From Gudongella sp046224405 (GTDB taxonomy: Bacteria > Bacillota > Clostridia > Tissierellales > Tissierellaceae): DNA of 49,697 nucleotides. The notes under the pieces were generated by a model. The model worked only from the letters and a program-made list of their open reading frames with translations. It was not told the DNA's origin and searched no databases. The DNA is taken from NCBI RefSeq assembly GCF_046224405.1, contig NZ_JBJXRK010000016.1:1-49697 (forward strand), written 5' to 3'. Below are positions 25,565 to 33,750 of the stretch, one piece after another. Numbering within the stretch: position 1 is the stretch's first letter; each line of letters starts with the position of its first letter. The translations under genes were made by a program, and so were the position numbers.

Positions 25565-25735
25565 TTAATATTAAAAGGGAAATGGGTTAAAATCCCATGC
25601 AGCCCCCGCTACTGTAATTGATGACGAAATCAGCAGATACCACTGGATAATCCGGGAAGGTGCTGAAAGTAGGGTGAATCATAAGCCAGGAGACCTGCCT
25701 TGAATACTTTAGTAACCTTCGGAGGGAAGGATATG
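25565..25735 (+). ncRNA. Cobalamin riboswitch (aptamer)
   Basis: Conserved elements appear in order: AGGGAAATGGGTTAAAATCCC, then GCAGCCCCCGCTACTGT (25599-25615), then the B12 box AGCCAGGAGACCTGCC (25684-25699). A 3' hairpin CCTTC/GAAGG follows, which could provide the kissing loop. It precedes the cbiL-cobT gene run, so high adenosylcobalamin should switch that run off. Terminator candidates are at 25751 and 25826. Confidence 0.95.
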
Positions 25736-25750
25736 CTGGTTTAATAGTTT

Positions 25751-25782
25751 ATCCCTGTCTTTGAGTTCATGGGATTTTTTTT
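25751..25782 (+). terminator. Candidate riboswitch expression platform, first terminator
   Basis: ATCCCTG pairs with CA-T-GGGAT (one bulge) and is followed by eight T residues. The 3' arm with its T tract (25768-25778) is also exactly complementary over 11 nt to 25589-25599 inside the aptamer. Alternative folds are therefore possible. Confidence 0.6.
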
Positions 25783-25825
25783 GCGCCCTGGACCAAAACG
25801 GCAGTGATATATTTCAGAACAGACG

Positions 25826-25867
25826 ACTTCTCTCTAATGTGGTAAAAGAGAGAAGTTTTTAATTTTT
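25826..25867 (+). terminator. Second terminator between riboswitch and cbiL
   Basis: A perfect 9-bp stem, ACTTCTCTC (25826-25834)/GAGAGAAGT (25848-25856), has a 13-nt loop and is followed by T5-AA-T6. It ends 16 nt before cbiL and must be overcome for the operon to be expressed. Confidence 0.75.
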
Positions 25868-25882
25868 TGAAAAGGAGGCGCC

Positions 25883-26560
25883 ATGAGAAAGATATATTTT
25901 ACTGGAACCGGTCCGGGAGATCCTGAGCTTCTTACAAGAAAGGCCGTCAGAGTGATCCGGGAGGCTGATGTTATATTTGTTCCCGACAATAGGGGAAGAA
26001 ATATGGCACTGGATACCATCAAGGAGCTTATATCAGGGAAAAAAGTTTGCAGGATAGGATTCCCCATGGGAGAAGTGACAGAATATGACTATGGCAAAGC
26101 AGCAAGGATAATTCTTGATAATGTTCCCTGGAGGGGTTCAGGAGTGTTTGTGACAATCGGAGACCCAATGATATACAGTACCGCCATATACATAATGGGA
26201 CGGCTGGAGGGGAAGTCCATTGAGCTGGAAGTTGTACCTGGAATACCATCATTTGTTGCTGCTGCGGCAAAAGCCCAAAAACCACTGGTTTCCAAGGGGG
26301 AGGTATTCTCACTATGTGATTATTTCAGGAAAGACATCCTGGATGTATCAGATTCCATGGCAGTTCTAAAAACCAGCAAGGATAAGATGGATATTCTGGA
26401 CTCAATGGAGGATAAGGGGTTCTGGTACACATACGTGAGGGAGGCCACACTTCCAGGTGAGCAGATCACAGAAAGCAGGAGTGAGATACTGGAAGATCAG
26501 TCGTATATATCAATGATAATTGCACGAAGACAAGGAGAGGATAAGGATGTTAGGGACTAA
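25883..26560 (+). CDS. cbiL: Cobalt-factor II C20-methyltransferase CbiL
   Basis: 225 aa. Tetrapyrrole methyltransferase fold: TGTGPGDPELLTRKAVRVI at the N-terminus, GDPMIYSTAIYIM (the CbiL/CobI form of the SAM loop), and EVVPGIPSFVAAAA. It adds the C20 methyl group to cobalt-factor II, the first methylation after cobalt insertion by CbiK. AAGGAGGCG lies before the ATG. First gene of the riboswitch-controlled run. Its 3' end overlaps btuF by 14 nt. Confidence 0.95.
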   Translation: MRKIYFTGTGPGDPELLTRKAVRVIREADVIFVPDNRGRNMALDTIKELISGKKVCRIGFPMGEVTEYDYGKAARIILDNVPWRGSGVFVTIGDPMIYSTAIYIMGRLEGKSIELEVVPGIPSFVAAAAKAQKPLVSKGEVFSLCDYFRKDILDVSDSMAVLKTSKDKMDILDSMEDKGFWYTYVREATLPGEQITESRSEILEDQSYISMIIARRQGEDKDVRD

Positions 26561-27560
26561 GAAAAATATTTTGATTTTGCTGCTTCTGGTGGTAACCATT
26601 ACTTTAGCAGGCTGTTCAGCAGGTGCGGATCCGGCAGCAGGAGAAGCGGAAGCGGGAAGCATGTCGAAAGCTGACAACGTTGAGGATAGATACAAGATTG
26701 AGGATAAAGGGGAAACAGTGACTTTTGACGATGGTCGAGGAGAGAGGATTGAGTTGAAAAAGAACCCTGAAAGGGTCGTGGTGCTTATGAACTCATTTGT
26801 TGACATATGGGTTGAAAACGGTGGAGAAATGGTCGGAATGGTAGAAGACCCAAACAGTGTGGTGCCAGGGACTGAAAGCGTCGAGACAGTCGGTAGATTT
26901 GGTTCAATAAGCCTTGAAAAGGTAATCTCCCTTCAGCCTGACCTTGTCATACTCAGCTCAAATTCAAAGTCCTCAACGGAAATGATTCAACCCCTGGAAG
27001 ATAACGGAATACCAATAATGGCGCTTACATACGAGTTCAAGGACGACTATTTCAAGATTTCAAGGTTATTTGCCCTGGTCAATGACAGGATTGACCTGTA
27101 CGAGAAAACTGCACAAAATGTTGAAAAAGATATCAGTGAAATAATCGAGAGAGTACCCGATGAGGACAATCCCACAGTGCTCATTCTGTTCGCCACATCA
27201 AAGTCGGTGTCTGCAAGGGGCTCCCTGTCAACACTGGGGGAAATGCTCAATGATCTTAAAACCGTAAATATTGCAGAACGAGATACCTTGATGGAGACAA
27301 CACAATTTAGCATGGAGCAGGTGATAGCTGAGGACCCTGATTACATACTGGTGCAGACAATGGGATCTGATATGGAGGCAATAACTGAAAGACTTGTTTC
27401 AGAGGTGGAGTCAAACCCAGCCTGGAGTGAACTGTCTGCAGTCAAGAACAAGAACTATGTCATTCTTCCAAAGGACCTCTATACATATAAGGCAAACAGC
27501 AGGTATGGAGAGGCTTATGAGGGTCTAGCCAAGATACTCTACCCTGAAGTTTTCAACTAA
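26547..27560 (+). CDS. Corrinoid ABC transporter substrate-binding lipoprotein (BtuF-like)
   Basis: 337 aa from the ATG at 26547, which follows AAGGAGAGG. A signal peptide with lipobox TLAGC (Cys about residue 23) leads into a two-lobed periplasmic-binding-type fold of the iron-siderophore/B12 class: VTFDDGRGERIELKKNPERVVVL, SLEKVISLQPDLVILSS, NPAWSELSAVKNKNYVI. Sequence alone does not separate siderophore from corrinoid binding. Its place between cbiL and permease/ATPase genes in a B12-riboswitch operon makes corrinoid salvage the likely role. Confidence 0.85.
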   Translation: MLGTKKNILILLLLVVTITLAGCSAGADPAAGEAEAGSMSKADNVEDRYKIEDKGETVTFDDGRGERIELKKNPERVVVLMNSFVDIWVENGGEMVGMVEDPNSVVPGTESVETVGRFGSISLEKVISLQPDLVILSSNSKSSTEMIQPLEDNGIPIMALTYEFKDDYFKISRLFALVNDRIDLYEKTAQNVEKDISEIIERVPDEDNPTVLILFATSKSVSARGSLSTLGEMLNDLKTVNIAERDTLMETTQFSMEQVIAEDPDYILVQTMGSDMEAITERLVSEVESNPAWSELSAVKNKNYVILPKDLYTYKANSRYGEAYEGLAKILYPEVFN

Positions 27561-28574
27561 GTGAACAGAGCCATGGAAACGCTAAACATTGCAAAAAAAT
27601 CAGCGGTACTTTGGGCAATCTTTGCAGTTTTTATTCTGGCAATCTTCCTAAGCCTTGGAAATGGTGCAGTCAAGATTAGTATATCTGAAATTTCGGCAGC
27701 CATGATTTCAGAGGAGGTCACGGCAAACAGACAGATTATATGGAATGTTAGGTTTCCAAGAACTGTGGCGGCAATTCTTGTTGGAGTGGCGCTGTCCCTG
27801 TCAGGTGCAATTCTGCAGGGTATCATGCGAAATCCCCTGGCAGGGCCCAACATAATAGGGGTATCTGCCGGAGGTGGATTCTTTGGTTTGTTGATACTGA
27901 TTCTGTTTCCCCAATACTTCTTCCTAGTCCCATTTGGGGCATTTGTAGGGGCCTTGTCTGCCACAATGGTCATATATCTCCTGGCCTGGAAGGACGGGGT
28001 CATGCCATCCAGACTTATCCTGGCAGGGGTTGCCATATCTTCTATTTTCGGAGCGGGGAACAATGCCCTGATGACCTTCTATCCGGAAAGGGTTTCCGGT
28101 GTTCTAGGTTTTATGGTTGGAGGATTATCCGCCATAACCTGGAGGGATGTAAACATGGTTTACCCGTTTATTTTGACAGGAGTGGCAGCGGCCCTGCTCT
28201 TGCCCGGGAAGCTGAATATTCTCCTTCTGGGGGATGATGTTGCCACGGGACTGGGAATGAGGGTTGAAAGGACTAGACTATTTGCCATAGGGGTTTCGTC
28301 ACTGCTGGCGGGTGCTGCTGTGTCAGTTGTTGGGATGCTTGGTTTTGTTGGGCTTATGGTTCCGCATATAACCAGGATTTTCCTGGGATCTGATCACAGA
28401 TATCTCATTCCAGGCTCCATGCTTATGGGCGGCACAATACTGCTGCTTTGTGACACATTGGCCAGGGTAATGTTCGCACCAATGGAGATACCCGTGGGAA
28501 TTATAATGTCCTCACTGGGGGCACCGTTTTTTCTTTATCTACTGAGAAAAGGGAGGGGTCATCATGGATCTTAA
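27561..28574 (+). CDS. Corrinoid/iron ABC transporter permease (FecCD/BtuC family)
   Basis: 337 aa with about 9-10 membrane helices. FecCD signatures are VRFPRTVAAILVGVALSLSGA, MRNPLAGPNIIGVSAGG, GMLGFVGLMVPHITR and ARVMFAPMEIPVGIIMSSLGAPFF. It forms the dimeric channel with the binding protein upstream and the ATPase downstream. The GTG at 27561 abuts the previous stop. ATG 27573 in frame is an equally possible start, since neither has a strong binding site. It overlaps the ATPase gene by 11 nt. Confidence 0.9.
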   Translation: MNRAMETLNIAKKSAVLWAIFAVFILAIFLSLGNGAVKISISEISAAMISEEVTANRQIIWNVRFPRTVAAILVGVALSLSGAILQGIMRNPLAGPNIIGVSAGGGFFGLLILILFPQYFFLVPFGAFVGALSATMVIYLLAWKDGVMPSRLILAGVAISSIFGAGNNALMTFYPERVSGVLGFMVGGLSAITWRDVNMVYPFILTGVAAALLLPGKLNILLLGDDVATGLGMRVERTRLFAIGVSSLLAGAAVSVVGMLGFVGLMVPHITRIFLGSDHRYLIPGSMLMGGTILLLCDTLARVMFAPMEIPVGIIMSSLGAPFFLYLLRKGRGHHGS

Positions 28575-29355
28575 AGTTAGCAACCTGGAGGTTTTTCTGG
28601 AGAACAAAAGAATCCTAAAGAACATCCATTTAGAGGCACATGAGGGTGAAATAATCTCCTTGATAGGGCCCAACGGGTCAGGAAAGTCGACCCTTGTCAA
28701 AACCATTTCAAGGCTTATCAAGGCCCATTCAGGTGAAATCAGCTATTCCGGAAGGCGTATAGGGTCGATTCCCACAAAGGAGCTTGCAAGGCTTATAGCG
28801 GTGCTACCCCAGGAAAAGAAGCTCAATACCGACCTTACAGTGGAGCAGCTGGTGTCCTATGGGAGACACCCCCACCTTTCCTTTGGAAATAGATTCGGAA
28901 GCGAAGACAGGGAGATTGTAATGGAGGCTATGAGACTGACAGGGATGGCGGATTACTGGGACAGGAGCATGCACAGCCTATCTGGAGGAGAAAGGCAGAG
29001 GGCCTGGATTTCAATGGCACTAGCCCAGCAACCAAGATTTCTGATTCTTGACGAGCCAACCACATACCTTGACATCTCATATCAGATGGAGGTTCTGGAG
29101 CTTGTTGAAAATCTGAACAGAAGCCTTGGCATAACGGTTTTGATGGTACTTCATGACCTTAACCACGCCTGGAGGTATTCGGACAGTATCTATGTTCTCA
29201 AGGACGGATCTGTTCACAGCCATGGTAGACCTGGGGATGTAATCGACCGGAATATGCTAAAGGATGTTTTTGGAATAGATGCAAGGATATATGAGGATAC
29301 TGCCAACAATTGCAAATTCTTCATACCAGGTGGCAGGACAAAGGAGGGAGCATGA
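28564..29355 (+). CDS. Corrinoid/iron ABC transporter ATPase (BtuD/FepC-like)
   Basis: 263 aa. Walker A GPNGSGKST (about 37-45), Q loop LPQEKKL, signature LSGGERQRAWISMALAQ, Walker B RFLILDEPTTYLD and the H-loop VLHDLNHAWRYSD are all present. It powers the permease encoded just upstream. GGGAGGGG precedes the ATG. A dimerising ATPase of this type completes a BtuFCD-like uptake unit inside the cbi operon, which would allow salvage of corrinoids as well as synthesis. Confidence 0.92.
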   Translation: MDLKVSNLEVFLENKRILKNIHLEAHEGEIISLIGPNGSGKSTLVKTISRLIKAHSGEISYSGRRIGSIPTKELARLIAVLPQEKKLNTDLTVEQLVSYGRHPHLSFGNRFGSEDREIVMEAMRLTGMADYWDRSMHSLSGGERQRAWISMALAQQPRFLILDEPTTYLDISYQMEVLELVENLNRSLGITVLMVLHDLNHAWRYSDSIYVLKDGSVHSHGRPGDVIDRNMLKDVFGIDARIYEDTANNCKFFIPGGRTKEGA

Positions 29356-29356
29356 T

Positions 29357-30418
29357 ATGGAGCACGGAGGAGATATCTATACATACGGAGAAAGATTCAA
29401 GGGTGAAATTCTGGATTACAGCAGCAACATAAATCCATTGGGGCCTCCAGAGGGACTTATGGACCACCTTTTAAAGGGATATGACGAGCTTTTGAGATAC
29501 CCGGATATTCAGTATAGGCGATTGGGCAGGGAGGTTTCAGCCTACCTCGGGTGTGGAATGGAGAATACCATAGTTGGAAACGGAGCGGTTGAGATAATTG
29601 ACAATTTTATAATGGATTCCCATAGGGTTGTTCTTATGGAGCCATGTTTTTCAGAATACGAATTGAGAGCCCAGGCCCACAATAAGGAGCTTCTTCTGAT
29701 TCAGTCCAAGAAGGATTACAGCCTTGATTTGGACTCCTTCATGGGTAAGCTGAGGAGGGGTGACCTTGTAATCCTTGGAAATCCAAACAATCCAACTGGA
29801 AAGAGGATAGAAAAAGAGGAGCTAATCAGGCTGCATGAGGAAGTTGTCCATTCTGGAGCATATTTGCTTCTGGATGAAGCATTCTTTGAATTTTCCCCTG
29901 AAGACTATGACTCGGTTGAACTGTTCAGGGAATGGGGCTATGAGTCGGTTGGAATAATCAGGGCAGCTACAAAATTCTTTTCGCTACCGGGAATAAGACT
30001 TGGGTATTGTTGTGCTGGGGCAATCAAGGCTAAGAAGATAAGGGGTTTGCAGCTTCCCTGGAGTGTAAATTCCATGGCAGACAGGGCGGGACTTCATATA
30101 TTCAAGGACAAGGAATACATAAGTATGACTAAGGAATATGTAAACCTACGAAGAGAGGAACTTTTAGATGGTATCAAAAAGATACCAGGAATCCATCCCT
30201 ACCCATCACAGTCCAACTATATTCTACTTAGACTGGAGAAGGTGAACGAGGACTACATATTTCAAAAGCTGATTAATGAGGGAATAATGGTCAGAAAATG
30301 CAGCTCCTTCAAGGTGCTTTCAGATAATCACATAAGGATTGCAGTTAAGGATCTTAAGAGCAATCAAATGCTTCTTGAAAAACTCAGCAGGATAATGGCA
30401 AATAATTCTAGGGAGTAG
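29357..30418 (+). CDS. cobD: L-threonine-O-3-phosphate decarboxylase-like PLP enzyme (CobD)
   Basis: 353 aa, fold type I, histidinol-phosphate-aminotransferase-like. Marks are DYSSNINPLGPPEGL at the N-terminus, VGNGAVEIIDNF, GNPNNPTGKRI, LLLDEAFFEF and the PLP lysine region RAATKFFSLPGIRLGY. The DYSSNINPLGPP form together with its operon points to CobD, which makes aminopropanol phosphate for CbiB. The start at 29357 is set by AAGGAGGGAG (29341-29350), one base after the ATPase stop. A HisC role cannot be fully excluded by sequence alone. Confidence 0.88.
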   Translation: MEHGGDIYTYGERFKGEILDYSSNINPLGPPEGLMDHLLKGYDELLRYPDIQYRRLGREVSAYLGCGMENTIVGNGAVEIIDNFIMDSHRVVLMEPCFSEYELRAQAHNKELLLIQSKKDYSLDLDSFMGKLRRGDLVILGNPNNPTGKRIEKEELIRLHEEVVHSGAYLLLDEAFFEFSPEDYDSVELFREWGYESVGIIRAATKFFSLPGIRLGYCCAGAIKAKKIRGLQLPWSVNSMADRAGLHIFKDKEYISMTKEYVNLRREELLDGIKKIPGIHPYPSQSNYILLRLEKVNEDYIFQKLINEGIMVRKCSSFKVLSDNHIRIAVKDLKSNQMLLEKLSRIMANNSRE

Positions 30419-30439
30419 CTAGTAAGGGAGGATATGAAA

Positions 30440-31174
30440 ATGAGCAGGAAAAATCTTGTAGCTGCAATAATTGTGGTGATTCTTATGGCAACTCCGGAAA
30501 TAGGTCATGGAATGCATATCATGGAGGGTTTTCTACCTATTGAGCATGCAGTCTTCTGGGGGCTTGTGTCGCTGCCGTTTTTTGTGGCTGGAACCATGAA
30601 GTTGAAAAAAACTGTAAAGGAGGATAGCAATGCGAAGCTGCTTCTTGGATTGGCTGGGGGATTCGTATTTGTCCTGTCAGCCCTTAAGATCCCATCAGTA
30701 ACTGGATCATGCTCTCATCCCACTGGGGTTGGGCTTAGTGCAGTAATCTTTGGACCTTTGACAACTACTGTCATAGGCACGATTGTATTGGTGTTTCAGG
30801 CTGTTCTACTCGCTCATGGAGGACTGACTACATTAGGGGCCAACATGTTCTCAATGGCCATTATCGGACCTTTTGTATCATTTGGAGTATACAAGGCACT
30901 TGGCAGGGGAAATATGAAGATGTCTTATGTGATTTTCTTGGCAGCAACCCTCGGAAATTTTGTTACCTATGCAGTGACGGCACTCCAGCTGGCCGTGGCC
31001 TTTCCCGATGGGGCAGGAGGATTTGGAGCAGCCCTTGCAAAATTCATGTCAATATTTGCTTTGACCCAAATACCCATTGCAATTATCGAAGGAATTCTTA
31101 CAGCTTTGGTCTATGGCATGATAATTGAGTACAACACATCAAGCAAGACCATGCTAAACGTGGACAAGGTATAA
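30440..31174 (+). CDS. cbiM: Cobalt ECF transporter S component CbiM
   Basis: 244 aa with about 7 membrane helices. The metal-binding N-terminus of the mature protein, MHIMEGFLP, follows a signal-like helix. SGSCSHPTGVGL appears as VTGSCSHPTGVGLSAVIFGP. It selects Co2+ through the N-terminal Met-His motif. ATG 30440 is preferred because GGGAGG at 30426-30432 is correctly spaced for it. ATG 30434 is too close. First of the cbiMNQO block. Confidence 0.95.
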   Translation: MSRKNLVAAIIVVILMATPEIGHGMHIMEGFLPIEHAVFWGLVSLPFFVAGTMKLKKTVKEDSNAKLLLGLAGGFVFVLSALKIPSVTGSCSHPTGVGLSAVIFGPLTTTVIGTIVLVFQAVLLAHGGLTTLGANMFSMAIIGPFVSFGVYKALGRGNMKMSYVIFLAATLGNFVTYAVTALQLAVAFPDGAGGFGAALAKFMSIFALTQIPIAIIEGILTALVYGMIIEYNTSSKTMLNVDKV

Positions 31175-31222
31175 AGAAGTTAATTCCACTGGTATTTCAA
31201 TAAAAACGAGGAGTGTGAGGGC

Positions 31223-31516
31223 ATGAAACTTCTGAGAAATAGCAATCTATTGGTTATTATCCTGATTGTACTTATTGCATCAGGGCCACTCTTTTTCATG
31301 GGTCAGTCAGAATTTGGCGGAGCCGATGGGGAAGCGGAAGAGGCAGTTCTGGAAATGAATCCGGGATATGAACCATGGGCAAAACCATTCTGGGAGCCAC
31401 CCAGCGGGGAAATCGAGAGCCTGCTGTTTTCATTGCAGGTAGCAATGGGTTCAGGTGTGATGGGGTATGTGCTTGGGATTTTGAAGGAGAGAAAAAAACT
31501 TGCTTCCCATGGATAG
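31223..31516 (+). CDS. cbiN: Cobalt transporter subunit CbiN
   Basis: 97 aa with two membrane helices (about 7-26 and 72-90) and an extracytoplasmic loop containing FGGADGEAEEAV and the typical PGYEPWAKPFWEPPSGEIESLLF. CbiN helps load cobalt onto CbiM. GAGGAGTG precedes the ATG. It overlaps cbiQ by 8 nt. Confidence 0.93.
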   Translation: MKLLRNSNLLVIILIVLIASGPLFFMGQSEFGGADGEAEEAVLEMNPGYEPWAKPFWEPPSGEIESLLFSLQVAMGSGVMGYVLGILKERKKLASHG

Positions 31517-32180
31517 GTATGCTTACACAAACAAGATAGCTGATATCGGTCCAGGTATAAAGGTTGCAGTATGCATATTGGCAATACTTATAGCCATGTC
31601 ATCCGGAAACTGGTTGATAAATGCCGGGATTTTCATTGTTATGGCGGTTTCCACATTGGCATGTGGGATTCCATTATCCTTTTACAGCAAAGTGTTGGCA
31701 ATTCCTTTTGGTTTCATGCTGATGGGATTCTTTGGGATAGTCTTGAATATATCTGCCGATAATATATTGGCATGGTCGGTAAGATTGGGGCCGCATTACT
31801 ATGGGTTCACCCAGGAATCGGTTGCAGATGGGGTTCTTACCATATCAAGGTCAGCTGCAGCTCTATCGGGAACCATTTTCCTGGCACTTACAACCTCTGC
31901 CGACAGCATAATGAGGGTAGCCTTGAGATACCATGTCCCTAAGGTATTGTTGGAGGTATCGGTTCTTATCTACAGGAGCATATTCATTTTTCTGGAGGAG
32001 GCAATAGTGATCTACCGGGCCCAGGAGCTAAGGCACGGATATGAAAGTTTTAGGGTAGCGAGGATTTCGTGGGCAATGCTTTTGAAGGAACTTTTCAAGA
32101 GGGTTTTTTCAAGATATGACGCCATGGTGATTTCATTGGAATGCAGAAATTACAATGGACAATTCAAGATGGGTGATTAG
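31509..32180 (+). CDS. cbiQ: Cobalt ECF transporter T component CbiQ
   Basis: 223 aa, about five membrane helices. MDRYAYTNKI at the N-terminus is typical, and the ATPase-coupling helices carry RAQELRHGYES and SLECRNYNG near the C-terminus. It links CbiM to the CbiO ATPase. ATG 31509 gives the family N-terminus. TTG 31500 is three codons upstream. Overlap with cbiN suggests translational coupling. Confidence 0.93.
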   Translation: MDRYAYTNKIADIGPGIKVAVCILAILIAMSSGNWLINAGIFIVMAVSTLACGIPLSFYSKVLAIPFGFMLMGFFGIVLNISADNILAWSVRLGPHYYGFTQESVADGVLTISRSAAALSGTIFLALTTSADSIMRVALRYHVPKVLLEVSVLIYRSIFIFLEEAIVIYRAQELRHGYESFRVARISWAMLLKELFKRVFSRYDAMVISLECRNYNGQFKMGD

Positions 32181-33047
32181 ATGATAAGAATTGAAGGCCT
32201 AAGCTATACATACGATGATGGAACACATGCATTGAAAAGGGTGGACATGGATTTCAACGCTGGAAGATCCATTGGAATCATAGGAGCAAACGGCTCCGGG
32301 AAATCGACCTTGCTTCTTGCAGTGATGGGAGTCATCAAGGCAAGCTCAGGAAGGATCACTGTCCAGGATGAGCTTTTGAAATTTGGAAAGAAGCGATTGA
32401 GACAGCATAGACAACATGTGAACATGGTATTTCAAGATCCTGAAAAACAGATATTTTTTTCAAGGATATATGATGATGTGGCATTTGGGCTTCGAAACCT
32501 GGACATGGATGAGAAACTCATTCATAAGAAAGTGAGAAGTTCCCTGGACAAGGTGGATATGACGCCCCTTGGGAACAAGCCGGTACATTTCCTAAGCTAT
32601 GGCCAGAAAAAGAGAGTCTCCATTGCAGGCATCCTTGCCATGGATCCAGAGGTAATCCTAATGGATGAACCATCATCTGGACTTGACCCCCAAATGAAAG
32701 AGTCTCTAAAGAGAATAATACATACTCAATCAAGGGACAGAAGGATTGTTGTTTCAAGTCATGATATGGATTTCATATATGAGGTGTGTGATTATATCTA
32801 TGTGCTGTCAGGGGGACAAGTGATTGGAGAAGGAACTCCAACAAAGGTATTCTTGGATAAGGGGCTTTTGGAAAGGGCCAGTCTTAAAATGCCTTGGCTT
32901 GCTGCGATACACGCATATCTTGGGTTTCCGCTGGAGAGAAGTGCAAAGGAGCTTTTTGAAAATGATAGGAGGAGCAAAAATGAAGAAGGGAATAATATTG
33001 GCCAGTTTTGGAACGACACATCAGGATACAAGAGAAAGGACGATTGA
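32181..33047 (+). CDS. cbiO: Cobalt ECF transporter ATPase CbiO
   Basis: 288 aa. Walker A GANGSGKST, Q loop VFQDPEKQIFF, signature LSYGQKKRVSIAGILAM (LSYGQ is usual for ECF ATPases), Walker B VILMDEPSSGLDP and H-loop SSHDMDF. The last 30 or so residues, rich in Lys/Asn, overlap the cbiK reading frame by 68 nt. The extended tail is not conserved in CbiO and may be a by-product of the overlap. The ATG follows directly after the cbiQ stop. Confidence 0.94.
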   Translation: MIRIEGLSYTYDDGTHALKRVDMDFNAGRSIGIIGANGSGKSTLLLAVMGVIKASSGRITVQDELLKFGKKRLRQHRQHVNMVFQDPEKQIFFSRIYDDVAFGLRNLDMDEKLIHKKVRSSLDKVDMTPLGNKPVHFLSYGQKKRVSIAGILAMDPEVILMDEPSSGLDPQMKESLKRIIHTQSRDRRIVVSSHDMDFIYEVCDYIYVLSGGQVIGEGTPTKVFLDKGLLERASLKMPWLAAIHAYLGFPLERSAKELFENDRRSKNEEGNNIGQFWNDTSGYKRKDD

Positions 33048-33750
33048 TGTCTTAGAGAACCGAATAACTGAAGAGTTTCCGGGTGTTCCATTTAGGAGGG
33101 CCTTCACATCAGGCGTGGTCATAGACAGGTTGAAAAGCAATTATGGCATAGAGGTAAAGGACCTTAAGGGAGCAATGGAAAATCTCCAGTCAGAAGGAGT
33201 CACAGACATTTACATCCAGCCATTTCTTATAATCGGTGGACTTGAGTTCGAGAAGATTCTAAGGGCGGCAAGGGACTTTATGAAAAAATCTTCAAATACA
33301 ATTGTAAGAGTGGGCACTCCGCTTTTGGGGGATGATTCCGACTACAGAAGCATAGCAGGTATGCTTGGAAGTCTTGGGGAAAGACCTCTTGTCCTTATGG
33401 GACATGGGTCCAAGCATTCGGCTGATGTATCCTATGACAGGCTGTCTGAAGTATTCAGGAAAAAAGGTTTTGACAATATTTTTCTGGGTTCCATTGAAGG
33501 AAGTGCCGGCATCGATCATGTAATCAGCAGCCTTGATGGGTCAGAGGCTGGATCGGTTACACTCAAGCCATTTATGCTTGTGGCGGGAGACCATGTGAAG
33601 AATGATATGGCATCGGATGAGGAGGATTCATGGAAGAGCATTCTGGAGGAAAATGGTTACAAGGTTCATATTGATATGATTCCTCTTGGAGAAATGGAAA
33701 AAATTCAGGAGATGTTTCTTATGAAGCTAAAGGAGGTCTTGATATCATGA
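32980..33750 (+). CDS. cbiK: Sirohydrochlorin cobaltochelatase CbiK
   Basis: 256 aa, ATP-independent class II chelatase. It inserts Co2+ into sirohydrochlorin, committing the precursor to cobalamin. The two metal-site histidines are His142 in MGHGSKHSAD and His205 in VAGDHVKNDMA, matching His145 and His207 of Salmonella CbiK. The N-terminus GIILASFGTTHQDTRERTI is typical. The start at 32980 is set by AGGAGG (32968-32973). A longer in-frame opening from 32824 is only the overlap with cbiO. ATGA overlap with cbiA. Confidence 0.95.
   Translation: MKKGIILASFGTTHQDTRERTIDVLENRITEEFPGVPFRRAFTSGVVIDRLKSNYGIEVKDLKGAMENLQSEGVTDIYIQPFLIIGGLEFEKILRAARDFMKKSSNTIVRVGTPLLGDDSDYRSIAGMLGSLGERPLVLMGHGSKHSADVSYDRLSEVFRKKGFDNIFLGSIEGSAGIDHVISSLDGSEAGSVTLKPFMLVAGDHVKNDMASDEEDSWKSILEENGYKVHIDMIPLGEMEKIQEMFLMKLKEVLIS

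Noticed and set aside
32824..32979. Extended N-terminus for CbiK
   Set aside because: This stretch is the other-frame reading of the cbiO end. The family N-terminus and an AGGAGG site both point to 32980.
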